A stretch of DNA of 64,000 bases from JAGWRI01 sp963728785 (lineage in GTDB: Bacteria > Gemmatimonadota > Gemmatimonadetes > Gemmatimonadales > Gemmatimonadaceae), in the NCBI GenBank assembly GCA_963728785.1, contig CAVSKV010000002.1, positions 1,054,001-1,118,000 on the forward strand. The letters run 5' to 3'. Below are positions 34,433 to 42,226 of the stretch, in pieces. Within the stretch, counting starts at the first letter, position 1, and every line of letters begins with the position of its first letter. A program made the position numbers and the translations under genes. The notes under the pieces are model-generated. The model made no database searches and was not told the DNA's origin. It was given only the letters and a program-made list of their open reading frames with translations.

Positions 34433-34442
34433 CCGCCCTTTT
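34420..34442 (+). terminator. Possible rho-independent terminator after the serine hydrolase gene
   Basis: GGACGGC at 34420-34426 and GCCGCCC at about 34432-34438 form a 7-bp stem with one mismatch and a short loop, followed by TTTT. The stem overlaps the stop codon. It separates the hydrolase gene from the SufT-like gene. Confidence 0.4.
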
Positions 34443-34507
34443 CGTTGACGCCTTCCATCCCGCTCGGCGTTCCGCGATCTTGGGGCGGCACCGCAGGAGC
34501 GAAGAGC

Positions 34508-34855
34508 ATGGCCGACCCGACCGACCCAACGACCCCGAGCGCCACCGATCAGGCGTCAGCGCCCACCGATGAGCAGATCAAGCTCGCCCTTCGCAAGGTG
34601 AAGGATCCGGAGCTGAACCTGAACATCATCGACCTGGGCCTAGTCTATGACGTGCTGGTGGAAGACGGGATGGTGGTGGTCAACATGACGCTCACGTCGC
34701 CCGGATGCCCGGCGGGTCCGCAGATTATGAACGATGTGGAGCGGACCGTACGCCTCATACCGGGCGTGGTGGACGTGGTGATGAATCTGGTGTGGGAACC
34801 CTATTGGACGCCGGACCGGATCGAACCGCGGGTAAGGGCATACATGGGACTATGA
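34508..34855 (+). CDS. SufT/MIP18-type (DUF59) iron-sulfur assembly protein
   Basis: 115 residues from ATG 34508. The DUF59 domain shows KDPELNLNIIDLGLVYDV, then MTLTSPGCPAGPQI with the conserved Cys, and ends in VWEPYWTPDRI. Bacterial SufT proteins help mature Fe-S proteins, and relatives include PaaD. Here it stands about 10 kb away from the SUF operon at 44.6-50.4 kb rather than inside it. The N-terminal 20 residues are Thr/Pro/Ala-rich and probably flexible. The repeat element at 34873 begins just after its stop. Confidence 0.87.
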   Translation: MADPTDPTTPSATDQASAPTDEQIKLALRKVKDPELNLNIIDLGLVYDVLVEDGMVVVNMTLTSPGCPAGPQIMNDVERTVRLIPGVVDVVMNLVWEPYWTPDRIEPRVRAYMGL

Positions 34856-34872
34856 GAGGGAAGTCGAAGACA

Positions 34873-35122
34873 GCGCAGGACCGATAGTACGCAAGACCAA
34901 ACGAGCGCAGGACCGGTGGGACGCAGGACCAAAACGGCGCAGGCCCGATAAAGCGAGGGAGCGGAAGACAGTAGACAGCGAGTTGGGACCTCCCAACTCG
35001 CTGTCTACTGTCTTCCGATTTCACGCAGGATCGGCCTTGCGCCGTTTCAGTTTCGCGTTGTTTCGGCCCTGCGTAGTTTTGGCCGCGCGCCGTTTCGGTT
35101 CTGCGCCGTATCAGCCCCTCGC
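34873..35122. repeat. Symmetric array of 16-bp repeats around a palindromic core
   Basis: On the plus strand, units start exactly every 16 bases at 34873, 34889, 34905, 34921, 34937 and (diverged) 34953, with consensus RCGCAGGACCRAAARG. On the minus strand the same kind of unit fills 35122 back to 35011, again in exact 16-base steps (35107-35122, 35091-35106, 35075-35090, 35059-35074, 35043-35058, 35027-35042, 35011-35026), for example GCGCAGAACCGAAACG and ACGCAGGGCCGAAACA. The two halves point toward each other and meet at a perfect 27-bp inverted repeat. A 16-base period is not a multiple of three, which argues against coding. It fills the gap between two convergent genes. Confidence 0.85.
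34962..35017. repeat. Perfect 27-bp inverted repeat with 2-base loop
   Basis: The left arm (34962-34988) begins CGGAAGACAGTAGACAG; the right arm (34991-35017) is its exact reverse complement, and only CC separates them. Transcribed from either side it would form a very stable hairpin, so it could serve as a bidirectional terminator for the SufT-like gene and RNase D. There is no T-tract. It is the core of the surrounding 16-bp repeat element. Confidence 0.85.
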
Positions 35123-35129
35123 CGTTTTC

Positions 35130-36320
35130 TTAGTCGAGATACGGCGATTCTTCCGCGCTCGTCACCCGGGCCGTGCGATGCGGCCCCAGTGCCTCGAGGT
35201 ACGACGGCCCCAACACGTCCCGCTGCCAGCGGCGCAGTTCGGTCACTTCGGCGAGTTCCTCGGCCGTCTCGGGATTGCGACGCGCCACAGCCTCGATGCG
35301 GTCCTTCGCGCACAGCACCCCGGGATCCATGTCCAGCCGCTGGGCCACGGCGTCGCGCGCCGTCTTGAGCGCCGACACCCTCGCGTCGAAGTCGGGGTCG
35401 CGGTCCCAGCGGCGGGCCTTCGGGAACCGCGGCAAATCGGCCTCGCCGACCGCCTTGCCGCGCGCGATCGCGTCGATCAGTTCCTGGCCCTGCCGCTCGA
35501 CGATGCCGCGCGGCATTCCCTTCACTCCGGTGAGGGCACGCCGGTCCGTGGGTTGCAGGCGCGCCAGTTCGAGCAATGGCTCGTTGCCCACCACCCTGAA
35601 GGTCGCCTTGTCCAGCTCCGCTGCCACGCCGTCACGCCAGCGCGCCAATTCGCGAAACACCACCAACTCGCGGCGCGTCAAATCGCGCGCACCCTTGATG
35701 CGCAGGAAGGCCGAGCCCGAGTCGTCAGTCGCCCAACGGACACTTTGTACGATCGAGAACTCTTCCTCCGCCCATGCCAGGCGCCCGGCACGCTCGAGGT
35801 CGGCCTTCATGCGGTCGCGCAGGTCGAGCAGATGCATCGTGTCCTGCGCTGCGTAATCCAGCATGCCCGGAGTGAGCGGACGCAGAGACCAGTCGGCGCG
35901 CTGGTACTTCTTTTCCAGCTTCACGCCGAAGTAGCGCTCGAGCAGCGCGGCGAGGCCAAAGGCGCGAATGCCAAGCAATTGCGCCGCGACGCGAGTGTCG
36001 AAGATCCGCACCACGTCCCACCCATAATCCTGGCGCAGCAGCCGAAGGTCATAGTCGGCGTCGTGGAACACGACCTCCACGTCCGCACGCTCCATCAGTG
36101 CTCCGAGACCGTCCAACTGGGGCACGGCCAAAGGGTCGATGATCGCCGAATGGTCCCGCGTGGAGATCTGCAGCAGATAGATTCGATCCACGAACCGATG
36201 GAAGCTCGCCCCTTCGGTGTCGATGGCGATCTCGCGCGCCGTGGAAATCTCACGCAGGAACCGCGCCGTCGCTTCGGGCGTGTCCAGAAACATCGGAGTG
36301 TGGGGCTCTGCTTGCGCCAC
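35130..36320 (-). CDS. rnd: Ribonuclease D-like 3'-5' exonuclease
   Basis: 396 residues. The DEDDy exonuclease domain has IAIDTEG (Asp34, Glu36), VFHDADYDL (Asp91) and LDYAAQD (Tyr156, Asp160), so all catalytic residues are present. An HRDC domain follows (about residues 205-290, RELARWRDGVAAELDKATFRV), then a helical C-terminal part. RNase D trims tRNA and other RNA 3' ends using two metal ions. Its stop codon sits 7 bases from the edge of the 16-bp repeat element. Confidence 0.92.
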   Translation of the reverse strand: MAQAEPHTPMFLDTPEATARFLREISTAREIAIDTEGASFHRFVDRIYLLQISTRDHSAIIDPLAVPQLDGLGALMERADVEVVFHDADYDLRLLRQDYGWDVVRIFDTRVAAQLLGIRAFGLAALLERYFGVKLEKKYQRADWSLRPLTPGMLDYAAQDTMHLLDLRDRMKADLERAGRLAWAEEEFSIVQSVRWATDDSGSAFLRIKGARDLTRRELVVFRELARWRDGVAAELDKATFRVVGNEPLLELARLQPTDRRALTGVKGMPRGIVERQGQELIDAIARGKAVGEADLPRFPKARRWDRDPDFDARVSALKTARDAVAQRLDMDPGVLCAKDRIEAVARRNPETAEELAEVTELRRWQRDVLGPSYLEALGPHRTARVTSAEESPYLD

Positions 36321-36402
36321 GCGCGTCCTCGATTGGGGTGAACTGCCGACAATCTAGCTTACTACACCACCACCCACGCCCACTCCGACCGTCGAGCCAC
36401 CA

Positions 36403-36819
36403 ATGTCCAGTCCCTTGCCCGAAGTCGTCTTCCACATCTACCCCAGCGACTGCGACATGCTCGGGCACCTTAATCACGCCAGCATGCTCGCGTTCATGGA
36501 GCGGGCCCGCTGGGCGCTCTTAGACCCCCAGCCGAATGGGGACGATCTGATGCGACAATCCGTGTTCGGCCTGGTGCGGCACGTGGACATCGGCTATCGA
36601 ACCAAGGCGTTGCCTGGCGATGATCTGGCCATCCGAGCGGGCATCCTCAGGGTGGGCAAGACGAGTTACACCATCCGCCAGGAAGCCGCCAAGCTCAGCA
36701 CCGGTGAGTTGGTGGCCGAGGCCAACGTTGTGATCGTCGCCGTCAACGGTGAGGGGGAACCAGTGCCCGTTCCCGGCGAATGGAAGACGTCTCTACCGCC
36801 CTGGCCGCAGATCGCGTGA
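36403..36819 (+). CDS. Hot-dog thioesterase (YbgC/FadM-like 4HBT family)
   Basis: 138 residues. The N-terminal YPSDCDMLGHLNHASMLAFMERAR matches the active-site loop and helix of the 4HBT acyl-CoA thioesterases, with the catalytic Asp in the DxxGHLN context (Asp18, His22). The rest is a single hot-dog domain of normal length. It hydrolyses acyl-CoA thioesters, but the chain preference cannot be told. A methyltransferase gene begins 55 bp downstream on the same strand. Confidence 0.87.
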   Translation: MSSPLPEVVFHIYPSDCDMLGHLNHASMLAFMERARWALLDPQPNGDDLMRQSVFGLVRHVDIGYRTKALPGDDLAIRAGILRVGKTSYTIRQEAAKLSTGELVAEANVVIVAVNGEGEPVPVPGEWKTSLPPWPQIA

Positions 36820-36874
36820 GCAGCCCTGGCCTCCAGTGTCAGCAGCGTGTGCCGCGACATTAAATTTCCGATCC

Positions 36875-37501
36875 ATGAATGCCAATCCAAAACGGGGCCG
36901 CATTGACCCCACCATTTCTGCCGCCGAACGCCGGAAACCGGCTCGCTGGGGCGCGTGGCTGTTCCGGCACCGCGGATGGCTACCGGTGCCGTTCATCCTC
37001 GTCCCGTTGCTGGTGCCCGGCCACTCGAGCACCCCGCAGTGGATGGCGGCGGCCGTCATTGTGGCACTGGGTGAGGCCATCCGGTTGGCCGGGGTCGCCG
37101 CAGCGGGCACGGTGACGCGCCGGCGGTCGCGCGATGTCCAGCGTCTGGTGACCTACGGCATCTTCGCCTGGACGCGCAACCCGCTGTACATCGGCAACTT
37201 CCTCATCTGGACCGGCTTCGGGGTCGTATCGGGCGTGTACTGGTTCTTGCCGGTGGCTCTCGTGCTCTTCGCGGTGGAGTACGCGCTCATCGTCCGCTAC
37301 GAGGAGGGGGTGCTCGAGTCGATCTTCGGAGCGGAGTACCTGGCATACAAGCGCGCCACGCCGCGTTGGATTCCGCGACCGCCAGCGGAGCGGGAGCAGG
37401 GGCAGCACCACTGGGCCGAAGCCTGGCGGAGCGAGGCGAGCACCTTCCTGGCCTACGCGGTGCTGGCACTGCTCTTCGTGCTCAAAGCCAGGGTCTATTG
37501 A
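36875..37501 (+). CDS. Integral membrane methyltransferase (ICMT/PEMT-like)
   Basis: 208 residues from ATG 36875. Four or five membrane helices are visible (LPVPFILVPLLVPG, WMAAAVIVALGEAIRLAG, FLIWTGFGVVSGVYWFLPVALVLF, C-terminal FLAYAVLALLFVLKA). Between them lies the signature TYGIFAWTRNPLYIGNFLIW and, later, EEGVLESIFGAEYLAYKRATPRWIP, the SAM-binding and acceptor motifs of isoprenylcysteine carboxyl methyltransferase and phospholipid methyltransferase relatives. In bacteria the substrates are mostly unknown membrane lipids or quinones. It converges on the ferredoxin gene. Confidence 0.85.
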   Translation: MNANPKRGRIDPTISAAERRKPARWGAWLFRHRGWLPVPFILVPLLVPGHSSTPQWMAAAVIVALGEAIRLAGVAAAGTVTRRRSRDVQRLVTYGIFAWTRNPLYIGNFLIWTGFGVVSGVYWFLPVALVLFAVEYALIVRYEEGVLESIFGAEYLAYKRATPRWIPRPPAEREQGQHHWAEAWRSEASTFLAYAVLALLFVLKARVY

Positions 37502-37563
37502 GCACAGACAACTGAACACCGAACGCTCCGACCCCTCGTCTGTCAGTCGTCCGTTGGCAGATG

Positions 37564-37827
37564 CTACCGCTGCGGGCGTCCGGGCGGATTCCCACTCTCG
37601 AACACGGCCTTGTTCTTCTCGATGAACGACTTCAGTAGTACCGGCACGTCTTCCTCGGGAAAGATGGCCGTCACCGGACATTCGGGCTCGCATGCCCCGC
37701 AGTCGATGCACTCGTCCGGGTGGATGTACAACTGGTCCTCGCCCTCGTAGATGCAGTCCACGGGGCAGACGTCCACGCAAGCGCGGTCCTTGACTCCGAT
37801 GCAGGCTTCAGTGATCACATAGGGCAT
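37564..37827 (-). CDS. fdxA: Seven-iron (3Fe-4S/4Fe-4S) ferredoxin
   Basis: 87 residues. Cys9, Cys17 and Cys21 are spaced C-x7-C-x3-CP, missing the usual second Cys, which indicates a 3Fe-4S site; Cys40, Cys43, Cys46 and Cys50 (CIDCGACEPECP) complete a 4Fe-4S site. Cys25 is an additional conserved position. This pattern and length match 7Fe ferredoxins of the FdxA type, which are small cytosolic electron carriers. It is divergent from the molybdenum hydroxylase genes and could be an electron partner, but that is only suggested by location. Confidence 0.92.
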   Translation of the reverse strand: MPYVITEACIGVKDRACVDVCPVDCIYEGEDQLYIHPDECIDCGACEPECPVTAIFPEEDVPVLLKSFIEKNKAVFESGNPPGRPQR

Positions 37828-37933
37828 GAGTGCCTCGAAAATGGCTGCGAAGCAGACGCGGTTCGACTAAGATAATCGCTGGCGCCCGAGTGAACAGGGT
37901 ACGCCGTCGGTTCCGCCACGCCACCCTCTGCCG

Positions 37934-38404
37934 ATGCGACTCATCGTCAACGGAAACGCATACAATCTGGCCGTCGCCGGCCACGACACGCTGCTGGGCG
38001 TCCTGCGCGGGCGGCTGGCCCTCACGGGCACCAAGCTGGTGTGCGGCCGCGGCGAGTGCGGCGCCTGCACCGTGCTGCTCGACGGCAAGCCGGCATACGC
38101 CTGCCTGACCCTTGCCGCCGCCTGCGAGGGTGTGGCGATCACCACAATCGAGGGCATGGGCCGTCCCGATCGCCTCCACGTCCTGCAGGAAACCTTCGTC
38201 GCGCACGACGCCCTGCAGTGCGGGTTCTGCACCCCGGGTCAGATCATGGCTGCCGCCGCGCTCCTGGCCGAGAACCCCCGGCCTACCGAAGACGAGGTGC
38301 GCCACGGGATGAGCGGGAACCTGTGCCGCTGCGGCACGTACCCCAAGATCGTCCGTGCCGTGCTCGACGCGGCCCGACGGCTGGAGGCATCCGGTGGCGC
38401 CTAG
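37934..38404 (+). CDS. 2Fe-2S subunit of a molybdenum hydroxylase (xanthine dehydrogenase family)
   Basis: 156 residues. The plant-type 2Fe-2S cluster is bound by Cys37, Cys42, Cys45 and Cys57 (CGRGECGACTVLLDG), and the second by Cys96, Cys99, Cys131 and Cys133 (QCGFCTPG, CRCGTY). This is the small subunit (CoxS/XdhC-like/PaoA) that passes electrons from the molybdenum site to FAD. There is no Tat signal, so the complex is probably cytoplasmic. The end overlaps the start of the large subunit by 11 bp. Confidence 0.93.
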   Translation: MRLIVNGNAYNLAVAGHDTLLGVLRGRLALTGTKLVCGRGECGACTVLLDGKPAYACLTLAAACEGVAITTIEGMGRPDRLHVLQETFVAHDALQCGFCTPGQIMAAAALLAENPRPTEDEVRHGMSGNLCRCGTYPKIVRAVLDAARRLEASGGA

Positions 38405-40736
38405 GAAAGGCAAGCCGGCCGCGCCCGTCCAGGCCGCCGACGCATTGCGCGCCCGGCGATTCGTCGCCACCAAGGTCGAGATCGAGGGGCGCGAGGAGAC
38501 GAAGATCGTCGAGATCCCCGACCGCAATCCCGTGCCGTGGGAAGCGGGCGTTCCCCTGCACGTGGTGGGGCAGCGCGTGCCGCGCATGGATGCCGTGGAG
38601 AAGGTCACCGGTGCGGCGCGTTACACGGTGGACATGCACCGCCCCGGCATGCTGTTCGCCGCCGTAGTGCGCGCCCCCGTGGCGGCAGGGAGGGTCGCCG
38701 CGGTCGATGCGGCGGCGGCGCTCGCCATGCCCGGGGTGCGTGGCCTGCTCACGCTGGACGACGTGCGCGGCATCCGGGCCGACGGGGGCCAGCTGTTCGA
38801 CGACGCCATCCACTACGCCGGCCAGCCGGTGTGCGCGGTGTGCGCAGATACTTTCGGGCTCGCTAGTGCGGCCGCCGCGGCTGTGAAGCTGTCGGTGGAC
38901 GCGGGGCCTCATGCGGTGACGGTCGAGCAGGCGCTTGCCGAGGGGGCACCCAAGGTCCGGGCGCGCGGCAACGCATCGCCGCGGTCGCCGCGCGTGCTCC
39001 AGCGTGGCGACATGGAAGCCGGGCTTCGCGAGGCCGAGGTCACGATCACACGCGAGTACCGAACCCCGGTGGCGCTCCACACGGCGCTCGAGCCCCACAG
39101 CGCGGTGGCCGAATGGGAGGGAGGCCGGCTCTCCGTGTGGGAATCCACCCAGGGGATCTTCAACACACGGCGCGATCTCGCGGCAGCGTTCAAGCTCAAG
39201 CTGAGCCAGGTGCGCGTGATGAAGGACTACATGGGCGGCGGGTTCGGCGCCAAGAACGGTGCGGCCGCAGCCAGCTACATCGCTGCCGCACTCGCCCGCC
39301 GGGCGGGCCGCCCGGTGCGCTGCGTGTGGGACCGCGAGGGCGAACAGACGGATGCCGGCCACCGTTCGGCCACCGTCCAGCGGGTGACGCTGGGTGCACT
39401 GCGCGACGGCACGCTCACCGCGATCGCCGTCGAGGCGATGATTCCGATGGGCGTGGGCGGGTGGGAGGCAGGCCCCGGCCGGATCTACCACGAGCTGCAC
39501 GCCTGCCCCAACGTACGCACCAGCGAGACATTTGTATATACTAATGAAGGAGCCATGGCGTCATTCCGCGCGCCGGGGCACACGGAAGGCGCGTTCGGGC
39601 TGGAGAGCGCCCTCGATGCCCTGGCCCGGGAGCTGCACCTCGACCCGCTCGAATTACGACGCCGCAACTACGCCACCCGCGACCAGGTGCGCGACCGTCC
39701 CTATTCGGCCAAGCGGCTCGATGATTGCTACCACCAGGGCGCGTCGCGATTCGGGTGGACCGAACGCGAGGCCCGGCGTGCGACCGCTCCAGCCACCCGC
39801 ATCCGCCGCGGATTCGGGATGGCGGCCTGTACCTGGGGCGCGGGCGGCGGCCCGCCTGCCTACGCCACCGTGCGGCTGAATCGCGACGGCACCGCCGAAG
39901 TGCTCACCGGTGCACAGGACCTGGGAACCGGATCGCGAACCGTGATGGCCCAGATCGCCGCCGAGACGCTGGGCGCCCGCATCGACGACGTGCGCACGAT
40001 TCTCGGCGACACCGAGCGGCTACCATTCGCACCGAATTCGTGGGGTTCGATCACCACGGCTTCGGTAGGGCCGGCAGTGCGCGCCGCCGCGGAAGAGGCG
40101 CGCGACCGGTTGTTCGAGGCCGCGGCAGCGATGCTCGACGCCGGCGCGAACGAGTTGACGGCGCGCGATGGCGTGATCGCCGTGCGCGGCAGCGAGCGCG
40201 CGCTCACCTTTGCCGACGTCTGCGGCAAACTCGGCGACCTAATGATCATGGGCCAGGGCAGCCGCGGCCCGAACCCGGACGACACGGCAATCTCCGCCTT
40301 CGGCGCGCATTTCGCAGAGGTCGAGGTGGATGTTGAAACCGGCCGGGTGCGCGTACTCCGCATCGTCGCCGCGCACGACAGCGGGCGCATCATCAATCCC
40401 ACGCTCGCCGAGAGCCAGCTCGAGGGCGCGGTGCTGCAGGGGTTGGGCTATGCGTTGTTCGAGGAGCGCGTGATGGACGCGCGGCTCGGATTATCAATGA
40501 ATTCCACGATTCACGACTACAAGATCCCGACGATGGCCGACGTGCCCGTGATCGAGGGATTCTTTCTCGACGAGGCCGACGCGGTGGCGAATCACACCGG
40601 GGCCAAGGGGCTGGCCGAGCCACCCATCATTCCGGTGGCACCCGCCATCGCGGCGGCGGTAGCCGATGCGATCGGGGTCGAGATGGCCGAGATCCCGATG
40701 ACGCCCTGGAGGGTGCTGGCGGCGTTGGGAAGGTGA
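38394..40736 (+). CDS. Molybdopterin-binding large subunit of the molybdenum hydroxylase
   Basis: 780 residues from GTG 38394, preceded by GGAGG at 38383-38387. The aldehyde oxidase/xanthine dehydrogenase N-terminal domain (VTGAARYTVDMHRPGMLFAAVVRAP) is followed by the Mo-cofactor domain with GGGFGAKNG, SFRAPGHTEG and AQDLGTGSRT. Near the C-terminus is GAKGLAEPP, which holds the catalytic Glu. The Ser/Phe-Arg-Ala loop lacks the Cys-Ser-Arg of CO dehydrogenase, so aldehydes, purines or other heterocycles are likelier substrates. Partner FAD subunit: the gene at 42897, four genes away. Confidence 0.92.
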   Translation: MAPRKGKPAAPVQAADALRARRFVATKVEIEGREETKIVEIPDRNPVPWEAGVPLHVVGQRVPRMDAVEKVTGAARYTVDMHRPGMLFAAVVRAPVAAGRVAAVDAAAALAMPGVRGLLTLDDVRGIRADGGQLFDDAIHYAGQPVCAVCADTFGLASAAAAAVKLSVDAGPHAVTVEQALAEGAPKVRARGNASPRSPRVLQRGDMEAGLREAEVTITREYRTPVALHTALEPHSAVAEWEGGRLSVWESTQGIFNTRRDLAAAFKLKLSQVRVMKDYMGGGFGAKNGAAAASYIAAALARRAGRPVRCVWDREGEQTDAGHRSATVQRVTLGALRDGTLTAIAVEAMIPMGVGGWEAGPGRIYHELHACPNVRTSETFVYTNEGAMASFRAPGHTEGAFGLESALDALARELHLDPLELRRRNYATRDQVRDRPYSAKRLDDCYHQGASRFGWTEREARRATAPATRIRRGFGMAACTWGAGGGPPAYATVRLNRDGTAEVLTGAQDLGTGSRTVMAQIAAETLGARIDDVRTILGDTERLPFAPNSWGSITTASVGPAVRAAAEEARDRLFEAAAAMLDAGANELTARDGVIAVRGSERALTFADVCGKLGDLMIMGQGSRGPNPDDTAISAFGAHFAEVEVDVETGRVRVLRIVAAHDSGRIINPTLAESQLEGAVLQGLGYALFEERVMDARLGLSMNSTIHDYKIPTMADVPVIEGFFLDEADAVANHTGAKGLAEPPIIPVAPAIAAAVADAIGVEMAEIPMTPWRVLAALGR

Positions 40737-40773
40737 GGGCCAACCGGAGACTTCGGGCGGCAGGCCGCAGTGA

Positions 40774-41091
40774 TCAGCCGTTCACCCGCCAGGGCGGCGG
40801 ACTTCCGGGCTTCTTCTTGATCTCCGGGTTCTCCCGGTACAGCGTCACCGTGCGGCCGATCACCTGCACCACGTCCGCCGAGAGCATCCCGGCCAGGGCA
40901 GTCGCCACCTGCTTGGGCTTGGCATCTGCGGCACGGTTCAGTTGCACCTTCACGAGCTCGTGCGTGCGCAGAGCATCGGCCACCGATTGGACCAGGGCGG
41001 GCGTGGCGCCCTGGTGCCCCAGGTGCACCGTGGCGGCGAGATGGTGCGCTTCGGCGCGCAGTTCGGCGCGTTGTTTGGACGTCATTGACAT
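40774..41091 (-). CDS. yhbY: YhbY-type RNA-binding (CRM domain) protein
   Basis: 105 residues from ATG 41091 (ATG 41085 is also possible). TSKQRAELRAEAHHLAATVHLG is the start of the CRM/YhbY domain, followed by ALRTHELVKVQL and GRTVTLYRENPEIKK, where the basic C-terminal strand ends the fold. YhbY binds pre-50S ribosomal particles and assists large-subunit assembly. The variant loop HLGHQGATP replaces the more usual GKxGLT sequence. Convergent with the molybdenum hydroxylase gene. Confidence 0.88.
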   Translation of the reverse strand: MSMTSKQRAELRAEAHHLAATVHLGHQGATPALVQSVADALRTHELVKVQLNRAADAKPKQVATALAGMLSADVVQVIGRTVTLYRENPEIKKKPGSPPPWRVNG

Positions 41092-41146
41092 GATCGCTGC
41101 AAGCTGAGGTACGGCGGCGGAAGGCGCGAACTGCCGCCGGTTGCCG

Positions 41147-41839
41147 CTAGTGGCCGACGATGCGGGCGCCACGCTCGGAAAATAATGGGAACGGGTCGAT
41201 GGCCTCGCCCTCCCAATATCTGCCGTCAGGGGGCATGCGGAGAATCTGGAAGTGCAGGTGCGGCAGATTGTCCGGGGCATCACCCGTCGTGCCCACGTAC
41301 CCGATGGTGTCGCCCTTGGTCAGCAGATTTCCCGCGACGAGCCCGGGCTTATAGCCCTCGAGGTGCGCGTAGTAGTAGACGAACTGGCCGGTGCGATCGA
41401 TCGTGTATGCGGTGATGCCGCCGAGGGTATTGCTGGACAGGCGAAGCACCCGCCCGTCGTCGGCCGCCAGCACCGGCGTGCCCCGGGGCGCCATGATGTC
41501 GATGGCGTGGTGCACCCGCCCCCCCTCACGTAACGCATCGAACGAGTCCTGGAGCGCATCCACCGAGATCCCCGCTACGGGGAGCGTCAGGTCGTGGGAA
41601 AGCAGCGTCGCATCTGCCGCGGCCGCGGCGAGTGCGAGGCGCGGCCCTTCCTGTCTTCCGGCCGTCGAGGCCGCCGGGACCGCGTCACCCGTGGCGGGGC
41701 CGGCTGGCGAGGGACCCGTGGCCCCCGCCGCAGCGACGCCCTCAGGCACGGGCACCACGACGGGTGCCAGGGCCTGGATGCACCCCGACGCGCACAGGAC
41801 GGCGACCAGGATCGGGAGAATTCGGGAGTGCGCGGACAT
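41147..41839 (-). CDS. M23-family (LytM-like) lipoprotein
   Basis: 230 residues. A lipoprotein-type signal ends at ASGC (Cys20), followed by a Pro/Val/Ala-rich linker to about residue 85. The M23 domain has HHAIDIMAPRGTPVLAADDG (HxxxD zinc ligands), YYYAHLEGY and PHLHFQILR (final HxH). All zinc ligands appear present, so it is either an active peptidoglycan endopeptidase or an amidase activator. It probably sits on the periplasmic face of a membrane. It is followed on the minus strand by yhbY, 55 bp on. Confidence 0.87.
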   Translation of the reverse strand: MSAHSRILPILVAVLCASGCIQALAPVVVPVPEGVAAAGATGPSPAGPATGDAVPAASTAGRQEGPRLALAAAAADATLLSHDLTLPVAGISVDALQDSFDALREGGRVHHAIDIMAPRGTPVLAADDGRVLRLSSNTLGGITAYTIDRTGQFVYYYAHLEGYKPGLVAGNLLTKGDTIGYVGTTGDAPDNLPHLHFQILRMPPDGRYWEGEAIDPFPLFSERGARIVGH

Positions 41840-41977
41840 ATAGGCGTAGAACGACGCGCCGGCCTCGAACCGGGCAACGCCCGAACGCTACGCCGCGGAC
41901 ATCGGCGGGTGGTCGCGCCTCGGGAATTCGCTCGCTATCTTGGAGTCGTCCAACCGAATCGCGCTTGAGAGGAGCAC

Positions 41978-42151
41978 ATGCCGCATCAGGACCGTCACAT
42001 CGACGTCAACAAGAATCAGGGGTGGGGGGCTGCGCTGCTGACCATCCTCGTCGTCGCGGTGCTCATTACCGCCGCCACGTACATCCACAAGACGACATAC
42101 AAGTCGTACAACGATCTGACCTTCCACGCCAAAGGCGGCCAGGTCAACTGA
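41978..42151 (+). CDS. Small single-pass membrane protein (57 residues)
   Basis: An ATG at 41978 is preceded by GAGGAG, and the frame closes at TGA 42149-42151. The product starts with a polar segment (MPHQDRHIDVNKNQG), has one membrane helix (WGAALLTILVVAVLITAATYI) and ends in a short polar tail with several Tyr and Lys. A strong terminator hairpin follows 25 bp later, which supports a transcribed unit. I know no family for it. It is divergent from the M23 lipoprotein gene. Confidence 0.75.
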   Translation: MPHQDRHIDVNKNQGWGAALLTILVVAVLITAATYIHKTTYKSYNDLTFHAKGGQVN

Positions 42152-42176
42152 TCGCGCCGAGCCTCTGCGCCGGACG

Positions 42177-42207
42177 AAGAGCGGCGGGCACAATGCCCGC
42201 CGCTCTT
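42177..42207. terminator. Strong bidirectional terminator hairpin
   Basis: AAGAGCGGCGGGCA at 42177-42190 pairs perfectly with its inverse at 42194-42207 around a CAA loop; a T-rich end (CTCTTTCG) follows on the plus strand and AAGA precedes for the minus strand. It lies between the convergent small-protein gene and the thioredoxin-like gene. Confidence 0.8.
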
Positions 42208-42226
42208 TCGTTCCGGGTCGACGTCC

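Noticed and set aside
34755..35024. 89-codon open frame on the minus strand across the repeat element
   Set aside because: The 16-base period changes frame at every unit, so no repeated peptide results; treated as chance.
34873..35122. CRISPR-like array
   Set aside because: Units are contiguous 16-mers with no spacers, occur in both orientations and have no cas genes nearby.
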